Positions 1-8,209 of a stretch of 52,929 nucleotides of DNA are shown here, piece after piece. The notes under the pieces are model-generated. The model saw nothing but the letters and a program-made list of their open reading frames with translations, ran no database searches and had not been told where the DNA came from. The position numbers and the translations under genes are program-made. Origin of the DNA: Paenibacillus polymyxa (GTDB taxonomy: Bacteria > Bacillota > Bacilli > Paenibacillales > Paenibacillaceae); assembly GCF_018614975.1 (NCBI RefSeq), contig NZ_JAGGNR010000048.1, positions 1 to 52,929 of the forward strand, given 5' to 3'. Numbering within the stretch: position 1 is the stretch's first letter; the number at the start of each line of letters is the position of its first letter.

Positions 1-224
1 CCAGCCTCTTACTCTACTTTTTGAAATCATGCAATTCTGAAAAATGAATATGAAAGTGACCAGTGTATCTTCTTCAAGTGTTATGTCGATCATAAGGAGC
101 AATCTATCAGCTTTCTGCAGATCGTAGTTTAGAAGCCTTTTTCTTAACGATTAGTGTGTATGTCCATGCCATATTTTATATCTCGCATATAGTATCTTAT
201 TCCAAATCATAGGAGGTAGATTTC

Positions 225-647
225 ATGAGTCAATTTCTTGATGCAAGAACCTCGCAGAATGCGAGTTATGCCAACTCTATCGCTGTACCGATCCTTGTTA
301 TTAATACGCCACAATTATTTGGTCAGATTGGTCTGCTAACAGAAGGAGCAGGGGCAAACCCACGGGTACAACTCAAAGGAACGGTGTCTGTACAACTTCC
401 TTTAGCACTCGTAGGTATAACCATTACGATTGTCAGAGGAACCTTGCCAACAGACCCTCTTATCTATTCGGCAACTTCTACGTTCGACTTGAGTGTTCTG
501 GCCCCTCAAGTTATTACGTTCTCCGCGAATGACTTCAATCCACCGATCACGCCCCAATTGACGTATACTGCATTTGTTAGCTCTAACTTGCTCGGTACGA
601 TCCGTGTAGGCCCTGAGAACTTTGATGGAGCCGTATACTCCGACTAA
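225..647 (+). CDS. Beta-rich small protein, possible spore-surface protein
   Basis: A 140-residue protein with no signal peptide and no charged catalytic motifs. It is rich in alternating hydrophobic and Thr/Ser/Val residues, which suggests a beta-sandwich. The ATG follows AGGAGGTAG at about 211-219 with good spacing. It sits alone, followed by a terminator near 715-747. The composition and size recall BxpB/ExsF or TNF-like exosporium proteins of spore formers, but that is only an impression of fold class and I do not recognise a specific family. The coding assignment is good; the function is unknown. Confidence 0.7.
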   Translation: MSQFLDARTSQNASYANSIAVPILVINTPQLFGQIGLLTEGAGANPRVQLKGTVSVQLPLALVGITITIVRGTLPTDPLIYSATSTFDLSVLAPQVITFSANDFNPPITPQLTYTAFVSSNLLGTIRVGPENFDGAVYSD

Positions 648-714
648 TGTACAGATTCATGCCTAGAGCAGAGGGAAATACACAATGACTGCTGGGCGAA
701 AGACATTAACGCTA

Positions 715-747
715 AAGTCTGCTTTCAAAAGCGGGCTTTTTTTCTTG
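715..747 (+). terminator. Rho-independent terminator
   Basis: AAGTCTGCTT, a TCAA loop and AAGCGGGCTT form a G-U containing stem followed by a run of seven T. It lies about 70 bases after the 225-647 gene and before the 944 gene, so it closes the first transcription unit. Confidence 0.7.
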
Positions 748-943
748 TAGAAGTGGAAGGTGAGAATTCGGACAGCCATCAGGTGGGCATGCTTTATGGT
801 ATAATACGTTACATACATAACAAGGTGTTTGAGATCATATATCCGTGCTTTGCATATTTTCTGGGTCAGAAAGGGTGCACATTCGTACGTGAATGACAAC
901 AATCAGATGATGAAATTAGTGATAGAAAGCAGGTTTCCGTTTA

Positions 944-2500
944 ATGACGCTAAATGAAAGTCAACGTTTTCGGTACAGTGAAGCTCCGGTCTGGGATTGG
1001 CAACGAGCTTATTATGAACAGAAAGGGCTAGAGGCATGGACTGAGAATCAGGTGCCTCAATATATTACCAGTAATCCCATGATTGCAACGGCGTATGCAG
1101 AGATGATTTTTGGTTTTCTCCAGGACCTCGCGAACAAGGGGCAGTTCACTGAGACCGTCACCATTCTGGAACTTGGGGCGGGAGTGGGGCGTTTGGCACA
1201 TCAAATCCTCGTTAAACTGATCGAGTTAAAGGATTTTGCCGGTATAGCGTTACCTCCATTCAGATATGTAATGACTGATCTGGTAGCGGAGAATGTGCTC
1301 GGTTGGAAAGAGCATCCATCGATGCAATCCTTTATTCAACAAGGCATATTGGATTTTGCGCGTTTTGACGCTGTAGAAGATACGGAGTTAAAACTGGTTG
1401 TCGCAGGCACGGTTATTGGGCCCGGTGATCTGAAACAACCGTTGTTGTTGATTGCCAATTACTTTTTTGACAGCATTCCGCAGGAATTAATCTACATTGG
1501 GGATGGCGGGATATACGAGTGTGATCTGCTTGTTCAGTCTCCGGATCGTCGTCTTGATCTTGAGCCCGCTGAGATGCTGAAGAACATGACGCTGAGTTAT
1601 GAGTATCGCCGAGCGCCAGAATACAGTGCGGATAACTATCCGTATCAGGATCTTATCACATTGTACAAAGAGGAACTGGAGGATTCTCACATTCTGTTTC
1701 CGGCAATTGGCTTGTCCTGTCTCGAACGGTTGAACAAATTGTCACAGTCAGGTTATGTGTTGATTACCGCTGATAAAGGGGATCATCGCCTGGATAACTG
1801 GAAGTTCGCAGAGCCACCTGAATTCGTTCTGCACGGAAGTTTTTCTTTAACAGCCAACTACCATGCCATTCAGTATGTCTTGGAACAACAGGGTGCCCAC
1901 ACACGATTCACAACACATCATTATAAAGATCTGAATGTTGGGTGTATGCTGATGGTGGACGAACCCATCAGTTATGTGAATACACGTCTGGCCTACCATC
2001 GATTTGTTGAACGTTTTGGACCGGATGACTTTTTCAGTATGAAACAATGGGTAGACTCTCGAATAGAGAGTATGGAGTTAAAGCATATTTTACCGTTTTG
2101 GCGTCTGGGTGGATATGATGCGGAGTTCTTGATTCACAGTGCGACGCACATCTCCAGTCTTCTTCCTGATGCAAGTGATGAGGAAATGCTCGATATTCAG
2201 TCTGGGATTCATACGATGTGGTCGTCCTACTATGTGATGGAGCAGCAAGGGGGGCTTGCATTTCTGGCAGGGCAGCTGTTATATGAGATGTATATGTATG
2301 AGGATGCCAAACGGTTTCTGGAGATATCGTTGGTTGCAGATCCGAGTAACCATAATCCAGCCGTCTTATACGATTTGGCTGTGTGCTGTTATGAACTTGA
2401 ACTGGAAGAAGAAACCCTGGCTTATACCCGTAAGGTACTAGCTCTGGAACCTGATCATGAAGAGGCAGCAGCGTTGCTCCAGAGTTTTGAGTTGATCTAA
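944..2500 (+). CDS. MidA-like SAM-dependent methyltransferase with C-terminal TPRs
   Basis: 518 residues. A class I methyltransferase motif, LELGAGVGR, lies at about residues 75-83. The strand around LLIANYFFDSIPQE resembles the corresponding segment of MidA/NDUFAF7-type arginine methyltransferases. Residues from about 430 to the end look like two or three TPR helices, with a pattern near LVADPSN and a second near ALEPDHEEA. It is cytoplasmic with no signal peptide. The substrate cannot be read from sequence; a protein or peptide methyl-acceptor bound by the TPRs is an inference. The gene is monocistronic, with a weak ribosome binding site (gaaagcagg) ahead of the ATG. Confidence 0.75.
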   Translation: MTLNESQRFRYSEAPVWDWQRAYYEQKGLEAWTENQVPQYITSNPMIATAYAEMIFGFLQDLANKGQFTETVTILELGAGVGRLAHQILVKLIELKDFAGIALPPFRYVMTDLVAENVLGWKEHPSMQSFIQQGILDFARFDAVEDTELKLVVAGTVIGPGDLKQPLLLIANYFFDSIPQELIYIGDGGIYECDLLVQSPDRRLDLEPAEMLKNMTLSYEYRRAPEYSADNYPYQDLITLYKEELEDSHILFPAIGLSCLERLNKLSQSGYVLITADKGDHRLDNWKFAEPPEFVLHGSFSLTANYHAIQYVLEQQGAHTRFTTHHYKDLNVGCMLMVDEPISYVNTRLAYHRFVERFGPDDFFSMKQWVDSRIESMELKHILPFWRLGGYDAEFLIHSATHISSLLPDASDEEMLDIQSGIHTMWSSYYVMEQQGGLAFLAGQLLYEMYMYEDAKRFLEISLVADPSNHNPAVLYDLAVCCYELELEEETLAYTRKVLALEPDHEEAAALLQSFELI

Positions 2501-2640
2501 CGGAACAATTTTAGTTTGTCTCCTGTATATAGGATGTAATTGGTAATGTTTATATAGAAATTGAAACCTTTAATTGAACTTCATCGTATTACTGGGATAT
2601 TCAACCAATCATTTCTATAGTACATAAAGGAGACAGAGCT

Positions 2641-2808
2641 ATGAAGAAAATGTTATCCGTTGCATTATATCCACTTGCTTGGGTGCTGGGGGCACTGAGT
2701 ATCTTATCTGGAAATGAAAACAGTGTCCTTTTGGTGAAAGATATCGCTACAGATCGAAGCTATGATGGGCAGGCCATCTATGATAGTATTGAACGTAGAA
2801 ATGCCTAA
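2641..2808 (+). CDS. 55-residue membrane-anchored or secreted small protein
   Basis: The ORF follows AAAGGAGACAGAG at the right spacing. It begins MKKM, then a hydrophobic stretch to about residue 22 that could be a signal peptide or single membrane anchor, then a polar acidic tail. No family is recognised. It stands alone between the methyltransferase and the nitrilase-like gene and is followed by a structured region with a terminator at 2918-2957. The strong ribosome binding site is the main support for expression. Confidence 0.6.
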   Translation: MKKMLSVALYPLAWVLGALSILSGNENSVLLVKDIATDRSYDGQAIYDSIERRNA

Positions 2809-2960
2809 CTACATATTATTCAACTGTAAAGGTAATTGTTTCACCAAGCAGTAACATGAGAACCAATTACTCTTGAAGCGAAGTACGGTGAGCAGGAGTT
2901 CTGTTCGTACAACCTTTAAGCCGGTTTCGTACCTTATTCAGGTATGAACCGGCTTTTATT
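2809..2960 (+). promoter_or_regulatory. Attenuator-like leader ending in a terminator
   Basis: Three stem candidates are visible. GTAATTG (2832-2838) pairs with CAATTAC (2874-2880). GTACG (2883-2887) pairs with CGTAC (2906-2910). A terminator AAGCCGGTTTCGTACC / GGTATGAACCGGCTT with a T-rich tail spans 2918-2957. The left arm of the terminator carries another CGTAC (2928-2932), so GTACG at 2883 could pair with either copy. It may simply terminate the small gene upstream, or it may control the nitrilase-like gene that starts 20 bases later. No known riboswitch class is recognised. Confidence 0.5.
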
Positions 2961-2979
2961 TATGAATGGGGGATGCCAG

Positions 2980-3654
2980 ATGCAGATTATCATTGGACAA
3001 CCGAGGCTCGAACAGGATTTGTTGCAGCTTGAAGCCGAACTCAAGCAACATCCTGATGCGGATATATTGTTTTTTCCTGAAGGTTATCAGAACCAGAATG
3101 TCGAAGACGCTTGCCGCCTGGCGGCTGAATATGGAACCATGATTGTATCAGGTCATCGCAGGTTGGACGAACGTCCGAAGGACCGATCGATCATCATTAG
3201 TAAGGCTGGAGAGATTGTATTGGAGAAAGCTAAATATACACCTGCTGAGACGGTTGAGGAACAGGGTTGGGTAATCAGTACGTTGTTGTGTGATGAACTG
3301 GTCCTGCAAGGATTTCGCAATGAGAATATAGGGAATGTGGACATTGTGATGCATTCCATTGGTGTGGGTATGTTCAGTGAAGAGCAGTACAGTGAGTGGG
3401 TCGAAGAGGCTCGGCAGATCGCCTTGAAGCATCAATGTATTGTCATGGGGATTAGCCATGCGGATGGTTCGTATCGTGATAGCGAGATCTCCATTCCAAT
3501 CGCCTATTGTATAACACCTGATGGAGAAGTTGTTCTGGCATCCCGAAGTGATACACGTACTCGTACAATCCTTCTGGACAGAGGAAATACAGACCCTTCA
3601 TCTCAAGAGTCACAAGAAAAACAACTGAAAATCTCCATCGACCCATCTGGTTAA
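2980..3654 (+). CDS. Carbon-nitrogen hydrolase (nitrilase superfamily) protein
   Basis: 224 residues. The Glu-Lys-Cys triad of the nitrilase superfamily appears in order: Glu34 in FFPEG, Lys83 or Lys85 in EKAKYTP, and Cys104 in LLCDE. The protein is shorter than typical members (about 260-300 residues), and the region after the Cys is compact, so substrate specificity is uncertain. Earlier in-frame ATGs at 2944 and 2962 lie inside or next to the terminator stem, while GGGGGA at 2968-2973 is well spaced for 2980, so 2980 is chosen. The gene is monocistronic. Confidence 0.75.
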   Translation: MQIIIGQPRLEQDLLQLEAELKQHPDADILFFPEGYQNQNVEDACRLAAEYGTMIVSGHRRLDERPKDRSIIISKAGEIVLEKAKYTPAETVEEQGWVISTLLCDELVLQGFRNENIGNVDIVMHSIGVGMFSEEQYSEWVEEARQIALKHQCIVMGISHADGSYRDSEISIPIAYCITPDGEVVLASRSDTRTRTILLDRGNTDPSSQESQEKQLKISIDPSG

Positions 3655-3770
3655 GTTACCTGGCATGAATCCCGGATGAATGGGCTGTTGAACTTGCCGA
3701 TTCGCCCGGTCACTTGCACGGAATACGCATATGTTATGGCATACCTTGAAATTCAAAGGAGGCCAATCAA

Positions 3771-3884
3771 ATGAGTCAAGTTGGATACGGTTGTTGTAAT
3801 GCTGGTGGCGGATGGACTTCCACAAGTGCAATTCTCGTGCTTTTTATCCTGCTCGTGATCATCACAAAATCTTTCTGGCTGTAA
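3771..3884 (+). CDS. YjcZ family sporulation peptide
   Basis: A 37-residue peptide with a Gly/Cys-rich head (YGCCNAGGG), then WTSTSAILVLF and a hydrophobic single membrane span ending in Lys/Trp. This is the layout of YjcZ/YuzJ-type sporulation proteins of Bacillales. AAAGGAGG precedes the ATG and a terminator follows at once. A paralogue with the same core lies at 17702-17830. The family call is confident; the role in the spore is not known from sequence. Confidence 0.85.
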   Translation: MSQVGYGCCNAGGGWTSTSAILVLFILLVIITKSFWL

Positions 3885-3911
3885 GTCACGTATAGAAACG
3901 TGCAAACAGTG

Positions 3912-3940
3912 GCTCCGCTGAGACTTCAGCGGGGTTTTTC
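3912..3940 (+). terminator. Rho-independent terminator after yjcZ-like gene
   Basis: GCTCCGCTGA / TCAGCGGGG with a GACT loop, followed by five T. It ends the 3771-3884 transcript. Confidence 0.8.
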
Positions 3941-4043
3941 CTGTTTATAAGAAGCAACATATACCATCCATGACATTTGACAACTGAAAACAATGTGCTT
4001 AAAATCACATAAGAGACTATTAACAGAGATTGAAGGGATAGCA

Positions 4044-4373
4044 ATGCCGTTTATTCGCTTTAAAGGATTCACAGGTCCTCAGCTAGAGGAAGTTGTACCC
4101 CAAATTACAGAGCAGATGGCCCTAATTACTCATATTCCAAGGGAGAGAATGAAGGCAGAGCGTCATGAGGTACAAGCGCTAACGCCTTCTCCGGCTTCTA
4201 TAGAGATTCTGATGTTTCAACGTGACCAGGAGATTCATAATCGGATTGCATCGTCGGTGCAAGCTATTTTGGAAGAAGCATACATGCCGGATGTGCATAT
4301 TTTCTTCAATATATTGTCACCTACTTTGTATTATAAACAAGGCAAGCCGCTGACAGATTATCGATTGGATTGA
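4044..4373 (+). CDS. DUF1904 family protein
   Basis: 109 residues starting MPFIRFKGF, matching the DUF1904 family, which has a tautomerase-like small alpha/beta layout. Proteins of this family are about 100 residues, which fits. The start at 4044 follows AAGGGATAGCA; a longer frame reaching back to 3993 has no ribosome binding site. No catalytic activity is established. It is monocistronic, closed by the hairpin at 4383-4412. Confidence 0.8.
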   Translation: MPFIRFKGFTGPQLEEVVPQITEQMALITHIPRERMKAERHEVQALTPSPASIEILMFQRDQEIHNRIASSVQAILEEAYMPDVHIFFNILSPTLYYKQGKPLTDYRLD

Positions 4374-4382
4374 GATTGTGAG

Positions 4383-4412
4383 GGACGAGCAGGAGGTTGC
4401 TCGTCTCTTTTG
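4383..4412 (+). terminator. Rho-independent terminator
   Basis: GACGAGCA / TGCTCGTC with a short GGAGGT loop and a TCTTTT tail. It serves the DUF1904 gene and separates it from the convergent MFS gene. Confidence 0.75.
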
Positions 4413-4414
4413 AT

Positions 4415-5638
4415 TTACATATTTTTCGTATGTTTAGCAATGGGATGGTTCCTGTGAACCCTGCTCAACGATAATGAGCATATCGCAGATACAATAAACA
4501 AGGCTCCACCGATAAGATATACCCACTTAACGCCCAGTTGATCTGCGACTAGACCAAAGATGACTATGGATACACTCATAACCGTGGATGTCAGGACACC
4601 ATGTGCGGCGTATACCTTGGTTAGGAATTCGACAGGTACACTGCTCTGGAGCGCTGTCTGCTGAGCCACATCACGAATCTGATGAACTGGACCCATGATT
4701 ATGCATAACACCAGAGCGAGCCATGACAGGTTGTTTAAACCATAAACGACGGTCAGCAGGCTGAAGAGAAGAGAACCCATGGTCATACTAGCGATTAGAT
4801 GCTTCTGAATACGTTTGGCCAGTGCAAGAGCCAGAATACCTCCAAGCATGGTTCCAGCAGCGTAACTCGAGTTCATGAGTCCCCACCAACCTTCTCCTCG
4901 TCCCAGAGCTTCTTTTGCAAAGGCCAGCGTAACAGCTCCGATCCAGATGGAACCCGCAAGAGTCTGGGCAATGTCCATAAGCGTGAGCAGTCGTAATGAT
5001 GGATTGTTCCAAAGCATACTCCAGCCTTCCCTCAAGATATTCCACGATACAGCAGATTTCTGAGGTTGTTCTACATTCCGTGTGAGCGAGCCCATGGCAA
5101 TCATGAAGATCAGAACGGCCCAGGACAGGCTTGTGGCTGCCCAGAATGTCTGTGACGCCCCCCAGTTCATCACGGCGAATCCCGTCATGGCATAACCGAC
5201 AATGGTTACAGTCTGATTGGAGAAAGATAGTAGGCTATTGGCTTTCACAAGGTCTTCTCCCTGAACCAATCGTGGCGTTAAAGTTTTCAGTAACGGAGAT
5301 TCCCATCCGTCCAAAAAGGATAGTATGATCACTCCGAGCAATAGAAGCGGCAGTTGTGAAATCAAGTGATTCAACGAAATGGCTATACAGGTCATGATGA
5401 ATGTTTTGGCTATAGAAATGCTGATCAATAGTCTGGAGAATGGGAAACGGTTCACAAGTAATGGCAAAGTGAAACCTGCTACTATGCGTGCAACGATCTG
5501 AATAAGTGGAAACATTGCAGCAGAGAGTACCGATCCAGTGTGACCGTATATAAACGTAGTAATGACCATGATATATATGACATTAATAAGCGAGAGCAGC
5601 GTTTTGGCGGCCCAGTACGGATAAAATGCGATGTTCAT
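4415..5638 (-). CDS. MFS transporter (drug/solute exporter type)
   Basis: 407 residues with about twelve hydrophobic segments split by a central loop near residues 185-210 (MGSLTRNVEQ), typical of 12-TM major facilitator proteins. The N terminus runs straight into the membrane (FYPYWAAKTLLSLINV). It resembles the MFS_3/enterobactin-exporter-like group, but the substrate is not readable. The start has AAAGGA about a dozen bases upstream, so it could be slightly different. The gene is alone on this strand and converges on the DUF1904 gene. Confidence 0.8.
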   Translation of the reverse strand: MNIAFYPYWAAKTLLSLINVIYIMVITTFIYGHTGSVLSAAMFPLIQIVARIVAGFTLPLLVNRFPFSRLLISISIAKTFIMTCIAISLNHLISQLPLLLLGVIILSFLDGWESPLLKTLTPRLVQGEDLVKANSLLSFSNQTVTIVGYAMTGFAVMNWGASQTFWAATSLSWAVLIFMIAMGSLTRNVEQPQKSAVSWNILREGWSMLWNNPSLRLLTLMDIAQTLAGSIWIGAVTLAFAKEALGRGEGWWGLMNSSYAAGTMLGGILALALAKRIQKHLIASMTMGSLLFSLLTVVYGLNNLSWLALVLCIIMGPVHQIRDVAQQTALQSSVPVEFLTKVYAAHGVLTSTVMSVSIVIFGLVADQLGVKWVYLIGGALFIVSAICSLSLSRVHRNHPIAKHTKNM

Positions 5639-5732
5639 GCCAATGATGTCCTTTCCGAAACGATATATCTATATTACGGGCATTGTCATCATTGCACCAC
5701 AAATAAAGTTATCATTTTCCCGTCATTTCACC

Positions 5733-5758
5733 ACAAAAAAACTGCCCAACAGGGCAGT
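5733..5758 (-). terminator. Rho-independent terminator (minus strand)
   Basis: Read on the minus strand: ACTGCCC, TGTT loop, GGGCAGT, then seven T. It lies directly after the stop of the small membrane gene at 5779-5967. Confidence 0.85.
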
Positions 5759-5778
5759 CATCTTCTAATGCCTATAGT

Positions 5779-5967
5779 TCATGCCATAGCAAGTGTGAAG
5801 GCGATCAGCAACATCAGCAGGCTGGTCGTTCTGATCAGAGTCATATAAGGCCTGCTGGGTTCGGCTTCACCCCGGGAAATCCAGCCATAGCGCAGATACC
5901 AGCCGAATTTTGGGAAACAGAGATTGATGATACAGAGTACCATGAATATAAAAAAGAGGGTTCTCAT
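5779..5967 (-). CDS. Small two-span membrane protein, DUF6199-like
   Basis: 62 residues with one hydrophobic segment at each end and a central WYLRYGW motif followed by a polar Glu/Pro stretch, as in DUF6199-type proteins. AAGGAAG (minus strand, just right of 5973) abuts the first ATG at 5973 but is ideally spaced (six bases) for the second ATG at 5967, so 5967 is chosen. The function is unknown. It has its own terminator and is preceded by another tiny membrane ORF on the same strand. Confidence 0.65.
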   Translation of the reverse strand: MRTLFFIFMVLCIINLCFPKFGWYLRYGWISRGEAEPSRPYMTLIRTTSLLMLLIAFTLAMA

Positions 5968-6005
5968 ACCCATCTTCCTTTCTCACTCACATAACAAATC
6001 TTATC

Positions 6006-6074
6006 TTAACGTTTGCGTCTGGTAAAAAAGACTACAATCAAAATGATAATGATGATAATTAACAGAAATTTCAT
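6006..6074 (-). CDS. 22-residue hydrophobic peptide
   Basis: A perfect AGGAGG lies seven bases before the ATG at 6074. The peptide has a two-residue head (MK), a continuous run of Phe/Leu/Ile/Val long enough to cross a membrane, then a basic tail TRRKR and a TAA stop. The plan is that of a single-pass membrane peptide with positive residues inside. It lies upstream of the 5779-5967 gene on the same strand and may share its transcript. No homologue is known to me; the evidence is the ribosome binding site and the composition. Confidence 0.5.
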   Translation of the reverse strand: MKFLLIIIIIILIVVFFTRRKR

Positions 6075-6280
6075 GTATGTTCCTCCTGATGAGTAGTAAG
6101 GTTATTGTGGAATGTTCGTAATCAACTATTACCCAAGAACCACATGACTTGAATAACTATGTTACAATTAAAATATATTGATTTAATATCAACACATTCC
6201 GTCTGGTTAGTTTTCTCTCCTTATAATGTACGATTGCAGAATATATAAACATTAGCGTGTGTGTGATGAAGGAGGAAGGC

Positions 6281-7429
6281 ATGAGCCAACATAATCAACT
6301 CCCAATACAATGGGAATTTATCATCTCGAAAGTGAAATCCTCCGTGACGGTGGTCGATGCTACCTTACCTGAGCTTCCGCTCATGTATGTAAACGAACAC
6401 TTTACCCAACTGACAGGATACACGTATGAAGAGTCTATCGGACACAATTGCCGATTTTTGCAAGGGCAGGATACAGACCCCGAAACGGTAATGCAGATTC
6501 GTGATGCAATAAAGAAACAACAGTCCATTAAGATTGATATCTTAAATTATACAAAAAGTGGTCAGAAGTTCTGGAACGAACTGAATATTGATCCGATCTT
6601 TAATGAATCTGGAGAGTGTTTATATTTTGTAGGCATTCAATACGATATTTCAGAAAGGAAGTATGCCGAACAGCAGTTGAAGTTCGCAAATTCCATGGCT
6701 GAGATGAACAGCAGAGGGCAATTGGAATTCATCGGCAAGCTGAATCACGAGCTTCGTACCCCGCTTAACGGCATTATGGGCATGATCGAACTTGCCAGTA
6801 TGGGTGAAACTACGGATGAGCAGAAGGAATATCTGGAGCTTGCACGTCAATCAGGTGAGGCGCTGCTTAACATCATTAACAATAGCCTGGATATGGCGAA
6901 GCTGGGCCGAGGTAAAATGGATGTCGAAAACATTGAGTTTCAGCCGTTGAAGCTGATCCAACAGATTGTAAAGACACATGAGCCTGCGGCGCAGAATAAA
7001 CAAATACGTCTGCTCTGTCATGCTGATCTGAAAGTTCCTGATGTGCTTATCGGTGATCCGCTAAGACTTCGACAGGTACTGGATAATTTGCTGAGTAATG
7101 CGATCAAGTTCACAGAACAAGGTGAAGTGCAGTTACAGGTGGATGTGAGGCAACAACTGATGGATACCGTTGTATTGGTATTCTCTGTGCGTGATACGGG
7201 AATTGGCATTCCTCAGCATCAGATCGAACAATTGTTTGATGCCTTTACCCAGACCGACATCTCCCATGCGCGCCGATATGGTGGAAGTGGTCTTGGTCTG
7301 ACCATCTGCAAAGAACTGCTGGAACTGATGAATGGTCAGATTTCTGTGGAGAGTACCGAGGGGAAAGGTACTCAGTTTGAGGTGACACTGCCCTTGCTGC
7401 GCCAACAGGCCATTCCCAATGTAGGATAA
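6281..7429 (+). CDS. LOV-domain histidine kinase (putative blue-light sensor)
   Basis: 382 residues. An N-terminal LOV/PAS domain (about 15-125) contains GHNCRFLQG with the adduct-forming Cys at 57. The other flavin contacts are also present: Asn89 (LNYTKSG), Asn99 (FWNEL) and Gln120 (VGIQYD). A HisKA segment follows with phospho-accepting His156 (LNHELRTPLNG). The HATPase domain has an N-box near Asn273, DTGIGI at 305-310 and GGSGLGL at 334-340. There is no membrane segment, so it is a soluble kinase. No response regulator is next to it, so its partner is elsewhere. GGAGG at 6271-6275 selects the ATG at 6281 over an upstream GTG at 6257. Confidence 0.9.
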   Translation: MSQHNQLPIQWEFIISKVKSSVTVVDATLPELPLMYVNEHFTQLTGYTYEESIGHNCRFLQGQDTDPETVMQIRDAIKKQQSIKIDILNYTKSGQKFWNELNIDPIFNESGECLYFVGIQYDISERKYAEQQLKFANSMAEMNSRGQLEFIGKLNHELRTPLNGIMGMIELASMGETTDEQKEYLELARQSGEALLNIINNSLDMAKLGRGKMDVENIEFQPLKLIQQIVKTHEPAAQNKQIRLLCHADLKVPDVLIGDPLRLRQVLDNLLSNAIKFTEQGEVQLQVDVRQQLMDTVVLVFSVRDTGIGIPQHQIEQLFDAFTQTDISHARRYGGSGLGLTICKELLELMNGQISVESTEGKGTQFEVTLPLLRQQAIPNVG

Positions 7430-7441
7430 TTATACAAGCAG

Positions 7442-7474
7442 GACAGTCGGGTGGTCTCGGCTGTTTTTTTATTG
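7442..7474 (+). terminator. Rho-independent terminator after the LOV kinase
   Basis: ACAGTCGGG / CTCGGCTGT with a TGGT loop, allowing G-U pairs, followed by seven T. It ends the kinase transcript. Confidence 0.75.
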
Positions 7475-7538
7475 GATTGGATTGTTTTGCGAACGGGCGT
7501 TCTGTTATAATGCAAGTGTTGAATGGGGGAGACACAGC

Positions 7539-8021
7539 ATGAGTAAGAGACGCACAAGACGAAAACGCAAAGGTAAGCAAGGTTTCAAAAAGCAGGTGCT
7601 GACGCTGGTAGCGATGCTGCTGGTAGCCCTCTACGCCTGGGCTGGGGGAGAATGGCCCGAGGAGATACCTAATCCATTCGGTGGGACTAATAAGAGTGTA
7701 GACCATACCATTACGTTCCCTTCAGAGCGTTATCCCGAAACGGCCAACCATATTAAAGCTGCTATCAAGGCAGGGCATTCGGATGTATGCACCATTGATC
7801 GTAGTGGAGCGGAAGGCAATCGGGATTTATCACTTAAGGGTGTTCCCGTCAAAAAAGGTAAGGATCGTGACGAGTGGCCCATGGCAATGTGCGCTGAGGG
7901 AGGAACAGGTGCAGATATCCAGTACATTACCCCGAAGGATAATCGCGGTGCAGGTTCATGGGTAGGGAATCAGTTAAGTACATATCCGGATGGAACACGA
8001 GTGAAGTTTGTAGTGAAGTAA
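7539..8021 (+). CDS. NucA/NucB-type secreted deoxyribonuclease
   Basis: 160 residues. A basic head (SKRRTRRKRKGK) precedes a hydrophobic segment at about 19-35 that serves as a signal or anchor, so the nuclease domain is outside. The domain carries the NucA/NucB core DRDEWP at 109-114, followed by an acidic/amide segment and NRGAGSWVG. Cys84 and Cys118 could form a disulfide. In Bacillus, NucB degrades extracellular DNA during sporulation and biofilm dispersal. The ATG at 7539 has GGGGGA at 7525-7530. The charged N terminus is unusually long for a cleavable signal. Confidence 0.85.
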   Translation: MSKRRTRRKRKGKQGFKKQVLTLVAMLLVALYAWAGGEWPEEIPNPFGGTNKSVDHTITFPSERYPETANHIKAAIKAGHSDVCTIDRSGAEGNRDLSLKGVPVKKGKDRDEWPMAMCAEGGTGADIQYITPKDNRGAGSWVGNQLSTYPDGTRVKFVVK

Positions 8022-8103
8022 CACAGGATATGGTTGGGCAGCAAAAAGAATAGTAAGATCTGTTGTGAGGCCAGTGGCAGTGTGGTACAAAATAAGTAGA
8101 ATA

Positions 8104-8135
8104 GACAAACCAGACGTGCAAGCGTCTGGTTTGTC
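8104..8135. terminator. Perfect 13-bp hairpin between convergent genes
   Basis: GACAAACCAGACG and CGTCTGGTTTGTC form a perfect stem around TGCAAG. It lies between the ends of the nuclease gene (+) and the 8210-8434 gene (-), so it is probably a bidirectional terminator. A T-run is poor on both sides. Confidence 0.6.
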
Positions 8136-8209
8136 TGGTATGATGTGCTGGCATAAATAGATGTTGTTGTATCTATACGGGAACTGAGTTTCTAAGATTA
8201 CAGATCCGA

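Noticed and set aside
1..224. Possible coding or RNA feature at the left edge
   Set aside because: No ORF of size, no clear stem; only the ribosome binding site of the 225 gene.
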